Notes: generated by a model not told the origin, from the sequence alone. Counted from the stretch's first letter, positions 43,746 to 52,686 are shown. The stretch: DNA of 64,000 nucleotides from Phycisphaerae bacterium (GCA_016795065.1 JAEUIU010000058.1:1-64000); one strand, 5' to 3'. Numbers and translations: made by a program.

Positions 43746-45674
43746 TCAGAGCGATATCTGCGAACCGAAGTCGACCACCCGCTCCGGCGGCAGGCTGAAT
43801 GCACGCGTGGTGTCGACCGTGTTGCGAGCAAGGGCCGCGTAGAGAAGTTTCTGCCAGCGCGGCATCTTCGCCTTGCCGGTCGGGACGATCTCGACGCGCC
43901 GTGAGAAGAACGTCGTCGTCTCGGGGTCGTAGTCGAGACCCTGCGTCTTGGCCCGCTCAAGAATGCGCGGGACGTTAGGCGTCTGCATGAAGCCGCATCG
44001 CGCCGTCACCTTCCACAGGCCGTCGGGCAGCCATTCGACCTGCACGCTGCGCTGCGGCGAGACGAAGGGCGCGTTCACCGGCTGGATCGAAAGGAGAATC
44101 ACCCGCTCGTGCAGCACGTGGGCGTGCTCGACGAAGAACGCGAGGGCGTGGGGCGTGTTGTAGTTGGTCGCAAGAAACACCGCCGTGCCCGGGACGCGCG
44201 GAATGTCGCGGGCCCAGATCTCGCCGATGAACTCGTAGATCGAGGTGCTTTCCTCGGCGATGCGCCGGCCGAGGAGGTAGCTTCCCTGCACCCAGGTCGA
44301 GAGGACGACGAAGACCAGGAAGGCAACGATGAGCGTGAACCAGCCGCCGCTGAGGATCTTCATCGCATTCGACGCGAAGAAGAGAAGGTCGATGGCCAGG
44401 GCAAGCGTGATGATCGGCAAGAGCAGGCGTCGCTTCCATCGCCAGAGGCGCCGGGCAACGAAGGCGAAGAGGATCGTGGTGATGCCCATCTGGGCCGTCA
44501 CCGCGATGCCGTAGGCGCCCGCAAGTTGACTCGAGCTTGGGAAGATCGCCACGGTCAAGAGGCAGCCCATCAGCATGAGCCAGTTGGCGGTCGGAACGTA
44601 GATCTGGCCCTTGTGCTCGCCCGAGGTATGCACCACCTGAAGGCGGGGCAGATAGCCGAGCCGAATCGCCTGCTGGGCCAGCGAGAAGACGCCGGAGATC
44701 ATGGCCTGGCTGGCGATGACGGTCGCGACCGTTGCGAGGGCGACCATCGGGAGTTGAAGGAAGCCGGGCACCATCGCGTAGAACGGATTCGCAACCGCAG
44801 TGGGGTCGCTCAGGACCAGCGCGCCCTGCCCGAAGTAGTTGAGCGCCAGCGCCGGGGCGGCAAAGGTGTACCAACTCAGCCGAATTGGCCTGATGCCGAA
44901 GTGCCCCATGTCGGCGTAGAGAGCCTCGCCACCCGTGATGACCAGCACGACCGAACCCAACAGCATGAACGCGTGCACCGGGTCGTGCAGGAACATCGCG
45001 ATGGAGTAGTAGGGATTGATCGCAAGAAGCGTGTGCGGCTCGCGCAGGATGCCCGCGATGCCGAGGATCGCGAGGACAAGGAACCAGACCAGCATCACCG
45101 GCCCGAAGACGACGCCGATGCGGCCGGTACCGAACTGCTGCACCGCGAAAAGGACGCAGAGGATCACTACGGTGGCGGGCAACACGAGCGCGGTGAGCTT
45201 GTCGCTCACCACAGTCAGCCCTTCCATCGCCGAGAGCACCGAGATCGACGGCGTGATGATGCCGTCGCCGTACAGCAGGCCTGCCCCGAGCATCGCCAGC
45301 AGGACGGCGACCTTGTGGACTCGGCTCAGCCGGGATGAGAGGCTGCGCGGAACCAGCGAGAGGAGCGCGAAGATGCCGCCCTCGCCGCGATTGGCGGCGC
45401 GGGTGATGACCAGGAGGTACTTGGCGCTCACCACGAGCGTCATCGACCAGAAGACCAGGGAGAGGACCCCGAGCACCTCGTCGCGCGCCAACTGCCGGAA
45501 GGCGGGCTGGCCGGCTGGGTCGGTCACCGCCGCGAGGTGCTGAAACGACTCCTTGAGCGCATACAGCGGACTGGTGCCGATGTCGCCGTACACGACCCCC
45601 AACGCGCCGAGTGCCAGCGCAAGTGTTGTCTTCAGCGGAACCCGCGACCCGTGCGGGGCTTGATGGGTGGACAT
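43746..45674 (-). CDS. kup: KUP-family potassium uptake protein
   Basis: 642 residues; K+:H+ symporter of the inner membrane. The opening LKTTLALALGALGVVYGDIGTSPLYALKESF is diagnostic; around 12 TMs follow (LLVITRAANRGEGGIFALLSL, YGDGIITPSISVLSAMEGL, LYADMGHFG), then a C-terminal cytoplasmic region of about 180 residues ending in the basic RVEIVPTGKAKMPRWQKLLY. Start ATG 45674 matches the family; 45812 would add a 46-residue nonsense-like stretch. Divergent from ACMSD with 204 bp between starts. Confidence 0.95.
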   Translation of the reverse strand: MSTHQAPHGSRVPLKTTLALALGALGVVYGDIGTSPLYALKESFQHLAAVTDPAGQPAFRQLARDEVLGVLSLVFWSMTLVVSAKYLLVITRAANRGEGGIFALLSLVPRSLSSRLSRVHKVAVLLAMLGAGLLYGDGIITPSISVLSAMEGLTVVSDKLTALVLPATVVILCVLFAVQQFGTGRIGVVFGPVMLVWFLVLAILGIAGILREPHTLLAINPYYSIAMFLHDPVHAFMLLGSVVLVITGGEALYADMGHFGIRPIRLSWYTFAAPALALNYFGQGALVLSDPTAVANPFYAMVPGFLQLPMVALATVATVIASQAMISGVFSLAQQAIRLGYLPRLQVVHTSGEHKGQIYVPTANWLMLMGCLLTVAIFPSSSQLAGAYGIAVTAQMGITTILFAFVARRLWRWKRRLLLPIITLALAIDLLFFASNAMKILSGGWFTLIVAFLVFVVLSTWVQGSYLLGRRIAEESTSIYEFIGEIWARDIPRVPGTAVFLATNYNTPHALAFFVEHAHVLHERVILLSIQPVNAPFVSPQRSVQVEWLPDGLWKVTARCGFMQTPNVPRILERAKTQGLDYDPETTTFFSRRVEIVPTGKAKMPRWQKLLYAALARNTVDTTRAFSLPPERVVDFGSQISL

Positions 45675-45864
45675 GGCCGTCTGGTGGCGATCGGTGGGAT
45701 CGTCGATGGACCGTTGCCGCGGGGCGAGGACGCCGAAGGCCGCTGCGGGTCGAATGGGGAATCCTAACCGGACGCCCGCCACACCATGCCTGTCGCCCTG
45801 AGGCCCGACCAAGCGAACGGGGCGATCACCGGTGGTAACCCGCGTGCAAACAACCTCTCACCGC

Positions 45865-45870
45865 TACGAT
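45865..45870 (+). promoter_or_regulatory. -10-like TACGAT heading the kynurenine operon
   Basis: TACGAT ends 8 bp before ATG 45879, no Shine-Dalgarno; leaderless-type. It probably drives the five-gene run 45879-51000. Confidence 0.45.
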
Positions 45871-45878
45871 GTCGGTCG

Positions 45879-46910
45879 ATGCCGTCCGGGAAGATCGATC
45901 TGCACACCCACATCCTTCCCGAACGTTGGCCAAACCTCCGCCAACGCTACGGCTACGGCGGATGGCTTGCCTTGGACCACCATGGCCCCTGTTGCGCCCG
46001 CATGCAGGTGGACGGCCGGTTCTTCCGGGAGATTCAATCCAACTGCTGGGACCCGACGGCCCGGATCGCCGACTGCGATCGAACCGGCGTGGCGATGCAG
46101 GTCCTCTCGACGGTGCCTGTCCTCTTCTCCTATTGGGCCAAGGCAACGGACGCGCTGGACTTCTCCCGTCTCCTGAACGACCACATCGCCGACGTCTGCC
46201 GACAACGGCCCGATCGATTCATCGGGCTGGGCACCGTGCCGCTCCAGGATCCGCAAGCGGCGATCGGCGAACTCGAGCGCTGCATGGGCGAACTGGGCAT
46301 GCGCGGCGTCGAGATCGGTTCGCACGTCAACCACTGGAACCTCAACGCTCCGGAGTTGTTTCCGTTCTTTCAGCGATGTGAGCAGCTCGGTGCAGCGGTG
46401 TTCATTCATCCTTGGGACATGATGGGCCAGGACGTCATGCAGAAGTACTGGCTTCCGTGGCTGGTCGGCATGCCTGCGGAGACCGCTCGCGCCGCGTGCT
46501 CCATCGTTTTCGGCGGCGTGCTCGCACGACTGCCGCGGCTGCGCGTCTGTCTCTCGCATGGCGGGGGCAGCTTTCCCTTCACGCTTGGCCGCATCGAGCA
46601 CGGCTTTCGCGAACGGCCGGACCTCTGTGCGGTCGACAATGCCGTCTCGCCGCGCGAGACCCTTCCGCGACTCTGGTTCGACTCGCTCGTGCATGACGCC
46701 GACGCGCTGCGGTTTCTCCTTCGCCTAGTCGGTGCCGAGCGCATCGCCCTCGGCAGCGACTACCCGTTTCCGCTCGGCGAGCATGAGCCGGGTCGGCTGA
46801 TCGAGTCGATGACCGACCTCGACGCTCGGACGCGCGAGCGGCTGCTCTCCGGCACGGCCCGCGAGTTTCTCGGCCTGGCCGCAGCCAGCGGACTTTCGGG
46901 GGGATTCTGA
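45879..46910 (+). CDS. 2-amino-3-carboxymuconate-6-semialdehyde decarboxylase
   Basis: 343 residues; ACMSD-type metal-dependent amidohydrolase that decarboxylates 2-amino-3-carboxymuconate semialdehyde and so diverts it from quinolinate/NAD formation. KIDLHTHILPERWPNLRQRY (His9, His11), NCWDPTARIADCDRTGV, STVPVLFSYWAK, VEIGSHVNHWNLNA, FIHPWDMMG, LSHGGGSFPFTLGRIEHGF and LGSDYPFPLGE follow the animal and Pseudomonas enzymes almost segment by segment. The longer reading to 45786 is not supported. Followed after 1 bp by kynU. Confidence 0.95.
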   Translation: MPSGKIDLHTHILPERWPNLRQRYGYGGWLALDHHGPCCARMQVDGRFFREIQSNCWDPTARIADCDRTGVAMQVLSTVPVLFSYWAKATDALDFSRLLNDHIADVCRQRPDRFIGLGTVPLQDPQAAIGELERCMGELGMRGVEIGSHVNHWNLNAPELFPFFQRCEQLGAAVFIHPWDMMGQDVMQKYWLPWLVGMPAETARAACSIVFGGVLARLPRLRVCLSHGGGSFPFTLGRIEHGFRERPDLCAVDNAVSPRETLPRLWFDSLVHDADALRFLLRLVGAERIALGSDYPFPLGEHEPGRLIESMTDLDARTRERLLSGTAREFLGLAAASGLSGGF

Positions 46911-46911
46911 C

Positions 46912-48231
46912 ATGACGACGCTGACAGCTCTCGGTGACGTGACCGCACGCGACTTCTCACTCGACGAGTCGTTCGCCCGTCATCTCGATTCGATCGATGA
47001 GTTGCGTCACCTGCGCGGGGCCTTCGCCATCCCGCCGACCGAGCGGGGCGACGATTCGATCTACCTCTGCGGGAACTCGCTCGGCCTGATGCCGAAGCGA
47101 ACCCGCGAACTCATGACGCAGGAGTTGGAGGACTGGGCCCGGCTCGGCGTCGAGGGCCACCTGCACGCGAAGACGCCGTGGTACTCCTATCACGAGGCTT
47201 TCCGTGAAACTGGCGCGCGGCTCGTCGGAGCGCGCCCCGGTGAGGTTGTGATGATGAACTCGCTGACGGTGAACCTGCACCTGATGATGGTCTCGTTCTT
47301 CCGTCCGAGCGGCCGGCGGACGAAGATCCTCATCGAGGACAGCGCTTTCCCAAGCGACACCTATGCGGTTAAGACGCACCTTGCGACCCACGGCCTCGAT
47401 TGGCGCAAGCATCTTTTGCTTGCCAAGCCGCGGCCCGGAGAGCACACGCTGCGCACCGACGATGTCGTTGAACTCATCGCGACGCATGCCGATGAGCTGG
47501 CCCTGGTCCTCTTCGGCGGTGTGCATTTCCTCTCCGGTCAGGCCCTCGACATCGAGCGGATCACGAAGGCGACCCACGCGGCCGGAGCGCGGGCGGGATG
47601 GGACCTCGCCCACGCCGCCGGAAATCTCGAGTTGAAACTGCACGACTGGAACGTCGACTTCGCCTGTTGGTGTTCGTACAAGTACCTCAACAGCGGACCG
47701 GGAGCGATCGCCGGGACGTTCGTCCACGAGCGGCACGGCGGCGATGCGACGCTCCCCCGTTACGCGGGCTGGTGGGGCAACGATCCGTCCACCCGATTCC
47801 AGATGCAACTGATTCCCGACTTCGTTCCGCGCGCCGGAGCGGATGGCTGGCAGGTCTCGAATCCGCCGATCATGGCGATGGTCCCGCTGCGGGCGTCGCT
47901 GGAACTCTTCGATTCGGTCGGCATGCCCGCGCTCCGTCGCAAGAGCCGGGTGCTGACCGGCTACCTCGCCTGGCTGCTGCGCGAGCTCGTGCCGCACGCC
48001 GGAGCGTGGGAGGTCATCACGCCCTCCGACGCCGAATCGCGGGGGTGCCAGCTCTCGATTCTCTTGCATGACCGCCCGCGGGACCGCTTTCGCGCCCTCA
48101 CCGAACGGGGCGTGATCTGCGACTTCCGCGAGCCCAACGTGATTCGCATCGCCCCCACCCCGATGTACAACACGTTCCTCGACGTCCACCGTTTCGCCCA
48201 CGTGATGGCCACGCTCTCCGATCGCTCCTGA
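46912..48231 (+). CDS. kynU: Kynureninase
   Basis: 439 residues; PLP enzyme cleaving (3-hydroxy)kynurenine to (3-hydroxy)anthranilate and alanine; cytoplasmic. IYLCGNSLGLMPKRTRE, LMTQELEDWARLGVEGH, MNSLTVNLHLMMVSF and EDSAFPSDTYAV are family segments; the PLP lysine is in FACWCSYKYLNSGPGAIAG; ARYAGWWGND-like RYAGWWGNDPSTRFQM follows. Starts 1 bp after the ACMSD stop. In this context it supplies 3-hydroxyanthranilate to the dioxygenase. Confidence 0.96.
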   Translation: MTTLTALGDVTARDFSLDESFARHLDSIDELRHLRGAFAIPPTERGDDSIYLCGNSLGLMPKRTRELMTQELEDWARLGVEGHLHAKTPWYSYHEAFRETGARLVGARPGEVVMMNSLTVNLHLMMVSFFRPSGRRTKILIEDSAFPSDTYAVKTHLATHGLDWRKHLLLAKPRPGEHTLRTDDVVELIATHADELALVLFGGVHFLSGQALDIERITKATHAAGARAGWDLAHAAGNLELKLHDWNVDFACWCSYKYLNSGPGAIAGTFVHERHGGDATLPRYAGWWGNDPSTRFQMQLIPDFVPRAGADGWQVSNPPIMAMVPLRASLELFDSVGMPALRRKSRVLTGYLAWLLRELVPHAGAWEVITPSDAESRGCQLSILLHDRPRDRFRALTERGVICDFREPNVIRIAPTPMYNTFLDVHRFAHVMATLSDRS

Positions 48232-48243
48232 GATCCCCTCGAC

Positions 48244-49575
48244 ATGCCACGCCGAGTCCTCATCGTCGGTGCCGGTCTGGGAGGTTCGCTCCTGGCCCTC
48301 TACCTCGCCCGGGCCGGGCACGAGGTGCTCATCGTCGAGCGACGCGGCGACCCGCGGGCCCGCAACTACATCGGCGGCCGCTCGATCAACCTCGCCATTT
48401 CCGCTCGCGGCATTCATGCCCTCGATCGGGCCGGCCTGACCGACGAACTCCTCTCCCAAGGCGTTCGCATGCCCGGTCGGATGATCCACCCGATCTCGGG
48501 CTCGCCGGTGTTCCAGGCGTATTCGCGCGATCCAAGTCACGCGATCAACTCCGTCAGCCGATCGCGGCTCAACCTTCTCCTGCTGAATGCAGCGTGTGCC
48601 GAGCGTCACGTGACGGCTCGCTTCGATCTGCGCTGCGTTGATGTCGACTTCCAAACGCCCACCGCGACGTTCGCCCGCGACGACGGCTCGATCGAGCGGT
48701 TTGATGCCGATCTCATCGTCGGCGCGGACGGCGCCTTCTCAGCGGTGCGCGGGGCGATGCAGAAGACCGACCGCTTTGACTACAGCCAGACCTACCTGGG
48801 GCACGGGTACAAGGAGCTGACGATTCCGCCGCTGCCCGACGGGTCGTTCGCGATGGAGCGGAACGCATTGCACATCTGGCCGCGCGGCGGATCGATGATG
48901 ATCGCGCTGCCCAATCCCGATGCATCGTTCACATGCACGCTGTTCTGGCCTTGGGAGGGCGAGGGCAGTTTCGCCCAGATTCATGGCGACGAGAAGGTCA
49001 GCCGACATTTCGAAACGGTCTACCCCGACGCGGTTCCGCTGATGCCGACACTGCTGGATGACTTTGCCGAGAACCCGGTCGGTGCGCTTGTGACCGTGCG
49101 CTCATCGCCATGGCACGTGAACGGGAAGGTGGCCCTGCTCGGCGACGCGGCCCACGCGGTGGTGCCGTTCTACGGGCAGGGAGCGAACGCGAGCTTCGAG
49201 GATTGCGAGGCGCTCGTCGATGCCCTGACCGCCCACCCGAAGGACCTGGCTGGTGCGCTGGATCATTACCAGGCGATGCGCATCCGCAACGCCAACGCCA
49301 TCGCCGACATGGCCCTCGAGAACTTCATCGAGATGCGCGACAAGACGGCGTCTCCGGCGTTTCGGATGCGGAAGCGGTTCGAGCACGCCCTGCATGGCAT
49401 GTTCCCCTCGTGGTACGTGCCGCTGTACGACATGGTCAGTTTCAGCACGATCCCCTACGCCGAGGCCCGTGAGCGGGCGGCAAGGGCAAATCGCACGGTG
49501 CTCGCCGTCGCGGGAGGCGCCGCGGCGCTCGCGGCGGTCGGAGCGATCAGCGCCGCGGTGGCGCTCTCGTCGTGA
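48244..49575 (+). CDS. kmo: Kynurenine 3-monooxygenase
   Basis: 443 residues; FAD monooxygenase that hydroxylates L-kynurenine using NADPH and O2. RVLIVGAGLGGSLLALYLAR (GxGxxG) with GGRSINLAISARGIHALDRA, typical of KMO; second FAD site ALLGDAAHAVVPFYGQGAN; FEDCEALVDAL. A C-terminal hydrophobic helix (VLAVAGGAAALAAVGAIS) suggests membrane attachment as in eukaryotic KMO. Located 12 bp after kynU. Confidence 0.95.
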   Translation: MPRRVLIVGAGLGGSLLALYLARAGHEVLIVERRGDPRARNYIGGRSINLAISARGIHALDRAGLTDELLSQGVRMPGRMIHPISGSPVFQAYSRDPSHAINSVSRSRLNLLLLNAACAERHVTARFDLRCVDVDFQTPTATFARDDGSIERFDADLIVGADGAFSAVRGAMQKTDRFDYSQTYLGHGYKELTIPPLPDGSFAMERNALHIWPRGGSMMIALPNPDASFTCTLFWPWEGEGSFAQIHGDEKVSRHFETVYPDAVPLMPTLLDDFAENPVGALVTVRSSPWHVNGKVALLGDAAHAVVPFYGQGANASFEDCEALVDALTAHPKDLAGALDHYQAMRIRNANAIADMALENFIEMRDKTASPAFRMRKRFEHALHGMFPSWYVPLYDMVSFSTIPYAEARERAARANRTVLAVAGGAAALAAVGAISAAVALSS

Positions 49576-49606
49576 CATCACACCGGACCGCAAGAGGGAG
49601 ACCTGC

Positions 49607-50380
49607 ATGAGCAACACCAGCGATGTCGCGGAGACTTGGGGCCGTCCGTATTGCGCCAACTGCGGTCATGACCTGACCGGACTGGTCGACAGCGCGAAAT
49701 GCTCGGAATGCGGAAGGCCGCTGGTCGAGATCCTGGTGCGCGAGGCGAACAAGAATCTGCGCTTTAAGCGCTATGCGTCGAAAGCGAAGCTCTTTGGACT
49801 TCCGGCCATCGCGGTGTCCAAAGGCATCGGCCCGGACGGCAAGCCGGGCCACGCCCGAGGCTGGATCGCCATCGGGGACAAGGCGACCGGTGTCGTAGCG
49901 TTAGGTGGTCTCGCGCGGGGAATCTTGGCGATCGGCGGCACCTCGATCGGTCTCTTCTCCTTCGGCGGCATGAGCATCGGACTCTTGACCTCGTTCGGCG
50001 GACTTTCGATTGCGCCGCTCGGCCTGGCCATCGGCGGCATGTCGATCGGAGCATTGGCCTGGGGTGGCATGACGGCTGGTTTCGCAGCGGTCGGAGGCAG
50101 CGCTTACTCCTTTTACCACTGGGCACCGTCGGGCATTGGCGTGCATCGCGTCTTGGTGCGCGGCGGTAGCGGGGATCCGGCGGCCATGGCGTTCTTCGAT
50201 TCGATCTCGCTTCTCTTCGGGCCGCCAAGCGGACGCCTCTCCTTCCTGCGTCCGCTCGCGTGGACCGTCACGATCCTCGTGTCGGTCGGAGCGGCCCTCG
50301 CCGCACCGGCGATCATGCGTTGGGCGCGCGAGGCCGACGACGAAAGCGCGAAGGGCGGACACGCGGGTGAGGGACGATGA
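49607..50380 (+). CDS. Zinc-ribbon protein with glycine-rich GG-x-SIG repeats
   Basis: 257 residues inside the kynurenine operon. N terminus: CANCGHDLTGLVDSAKCSEC zinc ribbon. Then a soluble basic stretch and a Gly-rich hydrophobic region with imperfect units such as LAIGGTSIGLFSFGGMSIGL and LAIGGMSIGALAWGGM, about 100 residues, then a last TM (LAWTVTILVSVGAALAAPAI). I do not recognise a function; such glycine-patterned domains occur in planctomycete membrane proteins. GGGAG precedes ATG 49607, and its stop overlaps kynB start (ATGA), so it is truly in the operon. Confidence 0.7.
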   Translation: MSNTSDVAETWGRPYCANCGHDLTGLVDSAKCSECGRPLVEILVREANKNLRFKRYASKAKLFGLPAIAVSKGIGPDGKPGHARGWIAIGDKATGVVALGGLARGILAIGGTSIGLFSFGGMSIGLLTSFGGLSIAPLGLAIGGMSIGALAWGGMTAGFAAVGGSAYSFYHWAPSGIGVHRVLVRGGSGDPAAMAFFDSISLLFGPPSGRLSFLRPLAWTVTILVSVGAALAAPAIMRWAREADDESAKGGHAGEGR

Positions 50381-51000
50381 GCGAACTGCTTGACATCACC
50401 CCGCCGATCACCACGCGACTCGCGGTCTGGCCGGGTGACACGCCGCCGACGCGCGAAGTGTTATGTGAGATCGAGCGGGGAGCGACGGTGACGCTCTCAA
50501 CGCTTCGGGCGACCGTGCATCTCGGGGCTCATGCCGACGGTCCCAATCACTACGGGGCCAGGGCGCCGTCGATCGAACGGCAGCCGCTTGAGCGCTATCT
50601 CGGCCTGTGCGAGGTCGTGCGGGCCCGCATCGGGCGCGGCGGGCGCGTGACCATGCACGATCTCGCCCGTCGCCCGACGGCGCCGAGGGTCCTGATCGCC
50701 ACCGAGACCTTCCCGGACCCCGAACAGTGGAGCGAGGATTTCGCGGCCCTCGATCCGGCTCTCGTCGACGCCTTTGCCGACCAGGGAGTGATGACGATCG
50801 GCATCGACACCCCGAGCGTCGACCTCTTCTCATCGAAGGACCTTCCCGCCCACAAGCGGTTCCTCGCCCGCGACGTTGCGATCCTCGAGGGGCTGAGACT
50901 CGGTCACGTACCGGACGGCATCTACGAACTCATCGCCCTTCCGTTGCCGCTGGTCGGTTTCGACGCCAGTCCAGTGCGGGCGGTGTTGCGGACGCTCTGA
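50377..51000 (+). CDS. kynB: Kynurenine formamidase
   Basis: 207 residues; cyclase-family metal hydrolase converting N-formylkynurenine to kynurenine. The metal motif is HLGAHADGPNHY (His48, His52, Asp54, His58), with PPITTRLAVWPGDTPPTREV before it and MTIGIDTPSVDLFSSKDLPA, HKRFLARDVAILEGLRL after it, in the KynB order. Last gene of the plus-strand run, coupled to the zinc-ribbon gene. Converges on the RidA-like gene. Confidence 0.95.
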   Translation: MSELLDITPPITTRLAVWPGDTPPTREVLCEIERGATVTLSTLRATVHLGAHADGPNHYGARAPSIERQPLERYLGLCEVVRARIGRGGRVTMHDLARRPTAPRVLIATETFPDPEQWSEDFAALDPALVDAFADQGVMTIGIDTPSVDLFSSKDLPAHKRFLARDVAILEGLRLGHVPDGIYELIALPLPLVGFDASPVRAVLRTL

Positions 51001-51019
51001 GGCTCCCGCGGGATCGCCT

Positions 51020-51448
51020 TCACTCCGCGACGGCGATCGCCTTGACCTCGACGGCGATCGGGGTCGGCAAGGCATTGATCTCGATCGTCGTCCGGGTCGG
51101 GTTCGGATTTCCCGGACCGGCGAAGTACTCCGCGTAGATCCGGTTGTAGACCGCAAAATCGGCCTTCATGTCGGTCAGGAAGATGGTGACGTCGGCGATC
51201 GAGGTCCACGGGATCCCGGCGTCGGCACAGACCGTCTTCAGGTTGTCGAAGCACGAACGGCACTGGGCCTCGATGTCCTTCTCGACGACGGTTCCGTCCG
51301 GACCGAGCCGGACGCCCGGAATCTCCTTGGTTCCCCGCCGGCGGGGCCCGACCCCGGAGAAGAAGATCAGGGATCCCACGCGCTTGGCATGCGGATAGGG
51401 TCCGACCGGTTCCGGGGCCCGGTTCGAGTGAACGTCGTGCTTCGTCAT
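51020..51448 (-). CDS. RidA-fold protein, probable 2-aminomuconate deaminase
   Basis: 142 residues of the YjgF/YER057c/RidA family. PEPVGPYPHAKRVGSLIFFS and SRR-like GPRRRGTK near the N terminus, ADVTIFLTDMKADFAVYNRI and GPGNPNPTRTTIEINALPTP match the AmnD/NbaF 2-aminomuconate deaminases more than ordinary RidA enamine hydrolases. In the kynurenine or nitrobenzoate routes the enzyme removes ammonia from 2-aminomuconate. The neighbouring genes support this role. Start ATG 51448, 24 bp from the divergent asd start. Confidence 0.85.
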   Translation of the reverse strand: MTKHDVHSNRAPEPVGPYPHAKRVGSLIFFSGVGPRRRGTKEIPGVRLGPDGTVVEKDIEAQCRSCFDNLKTVCADAGIPWTSIADVTIFLTDMKADFAVYNRIYAEYFAGPGNPNPTRTTIEINALPTPIAVEVKAIAVAE

Positions 51449-51455
51449 GACCGGT

Positions 51456-51465
51456 TTTGTACAGT
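51456..51465. promoter_or_regulatory. Shared divergent leaderless-type promoter core
   Basis: In the 24-bp gap, TACAGT (plus, 51460-51465) is 7 bp from ATG 51473 and TACAAA (minus, 51461-51456) is 7 bp from ATG 51448. Both use the palindrome TGTACA, so RNA polymerase could bind only one way at a time. Confidence 0.45.
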
Positions 51466-51472
51466 CTTCACA

Positions 51473-52531
51473 ATGATCCCGTCGGACCCCGTCATTGCCA
51501 TCGTCGGCGCCACTGGCGCCGTGGGCGAGGAATTCCTCTCGATTCTCGCCTCCCGTCGCTTCCCGCACCGCCAGCTTCGCCTCTTCGCAAGCAAGCGCTC
51601 AGCGGGCACCGTGGTCGACTTCCAGGGTCGCAAACTGCTCGTCGAGGAGTTGAACGAGGACAGCTTCGACGGCGTGCACATCGCGCTCTTCAGCGCGGGC
51701 AAGAACGTCAGCAAGCAGTACGGGCCGATCGCCGTGCAGGCCGGTTGCATGGTCGTCGACAACTCGTCGTGCTTCCGCATGGATCCCGACGTCCCGTTGG
51801 TCGTTCCGGAGGTGAATGGGGATGTGCTCGCCTCCATCACGAAGCCATGCATCATCGCCAACCCAAACTGCTCGACCATCATTGCCCTGATGGCCGTCTC
51901 GCCGCTCCATCGTGCGGTGGGCATCGAGCGCATGGTGGTGGCGACCTACCAGGCCGCAAGCGGCGCGGGTGCCGCGGCGATGCGCGAGCTCGAGACGCAG
52001 GCCCGCGAGTTCGTGGCCGGTTTCGCGTACACGACCGCGATCTTCGGCCGACAGTACCTCTTCAACGTCTTCAGCCACAACTCAGCGATCGGCCCGGACG
52101 GCTATAACGAGGAGGAAAGGAAGCTCCTCCTTGAGACGCGGAAGATCTGGAACGACCAGAAGGTGCGCGTGACGGCGACCTGCGTGCGCGTGCCGACGCT
52201 GCGGGCACACTGCGAGGCGATCAACCTGACGTTCCGGGACTCGTTGAGCGAGGCGGATGCGCGGACGATCCTCGCCAAGGCGCCGGGGATCCGGATCGTC
52301 GATGACCGGGCCGCGAACCGGTTCCCCGAACCGATCGAGGCATCGGGGATCGATGACGTTCTTGTCGGCCGCATTCGGGCGGATATCAGCCAGGAACCCG
52401 GCAAGGGACTCGACCTTTTCGTCTCGGGCGACCAGATCCGCAAGGGCGCGGCGCTCAATGCGATCCAGATCGCGGAGCGGTTTGTCCCCGCGGCAGCAGG
52501 CGTGCGGGCCGGCTCGGCCGCCCGAACCTGA
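51473..52531 (+). CDS. asd: Aspartate-semialdehyde dehydrogenase
   Basis: 352 residues; NADPH-dependent reduction of aspartyl phosphate to aspartate semialdehyde, for lysine/diaminopimelate, threonine and methionine. IAIVGATGAVGEEFLSIL binds the cofactor, catalytic Cys133 is in NPNCSTIIALM, VATYQAASGAGAAAMRE follows, and the catalytic His is in RVPTLRAHCEAINL. Ends in an Ala/Gly-rich tail. Starts 24 bp from the divergent RidA gene; a strong terminator follows. Confidence 0.95.
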   Translation: MIPSDPVIAIVGATGAVGEEFLSILASRRFPHRQLRLFASKRSAGTVVDFQGRKLLVEELNEDSFDGVHIALFSAGKNVSKQYGPIAVQAGCMVVDNSSCFRMDPDVPLVVPEVNGDVLASITKPCIIANPNCSTIIALMAVSPLHRAVGIERMVVATYQAASGAGAAAMRELETQAREFVAGFAYTTAIFGRQYLFNVFSHNSAIGPDGYNEEERKLLLETRKIWNDQKVRVTATCVRVPTLRAHCEAINLTFRDSLSEADARTILAKAPGIRIVDDRAANRFPEPIEASGIDDVLVGRIRADISQEPGKGLDLFVSGDQIRKGAALNAIQIAERFVPAAAGVRAGSAART

Positions 52532-52563
52532 GTCGCAACAACGCCACCCGAGACCGTTGGAGC

Positions 52564-52594
52564 ACCGCGAGGACCGCCTCGCGGTTTTTCTTTT
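52564..52594 (+). terminator. Intrinsic terminator after asd
   Basis: Perfect 9-bp stem ACCGCGAGG/CCTCGCGGT with ACCG loop, then TTTTTCTTTT. Strong. Confidence 0.9.
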
Positions 52595-52613
52595 GCCTTG
52601 ACCGGAACCGGCC

Positions 52614-52636
52614 GATACTCTGTGTCGCATAGTATC
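52614..52636. promoter_or_regulatory. Inverted repeat, candidate PadR operator
   Basis: GATACT, 11 bases, AGTATC: perfect 6-bp arms about 50 bp before the PadR start. TTGACC (52598) or TTGCCT (52593) are candidate -35 boxes, TACTCT at 52616-52621 a -10. PadR repressors often bind such AT-containing palindromes in their own promoter. Confidence 0.5.
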
Positions 52637-52686
52637 TGTCCTGACCTACCTGATCGCCAGGATGGCCAGTGCCACTGGAGGTTCGC

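Noticed and set aside
49880-50110. DNA repeat or CRISPR-like array
   Set aside because: The periodicity is only at protein level (GG-x-SIG); the bases vary and there are no spacers.
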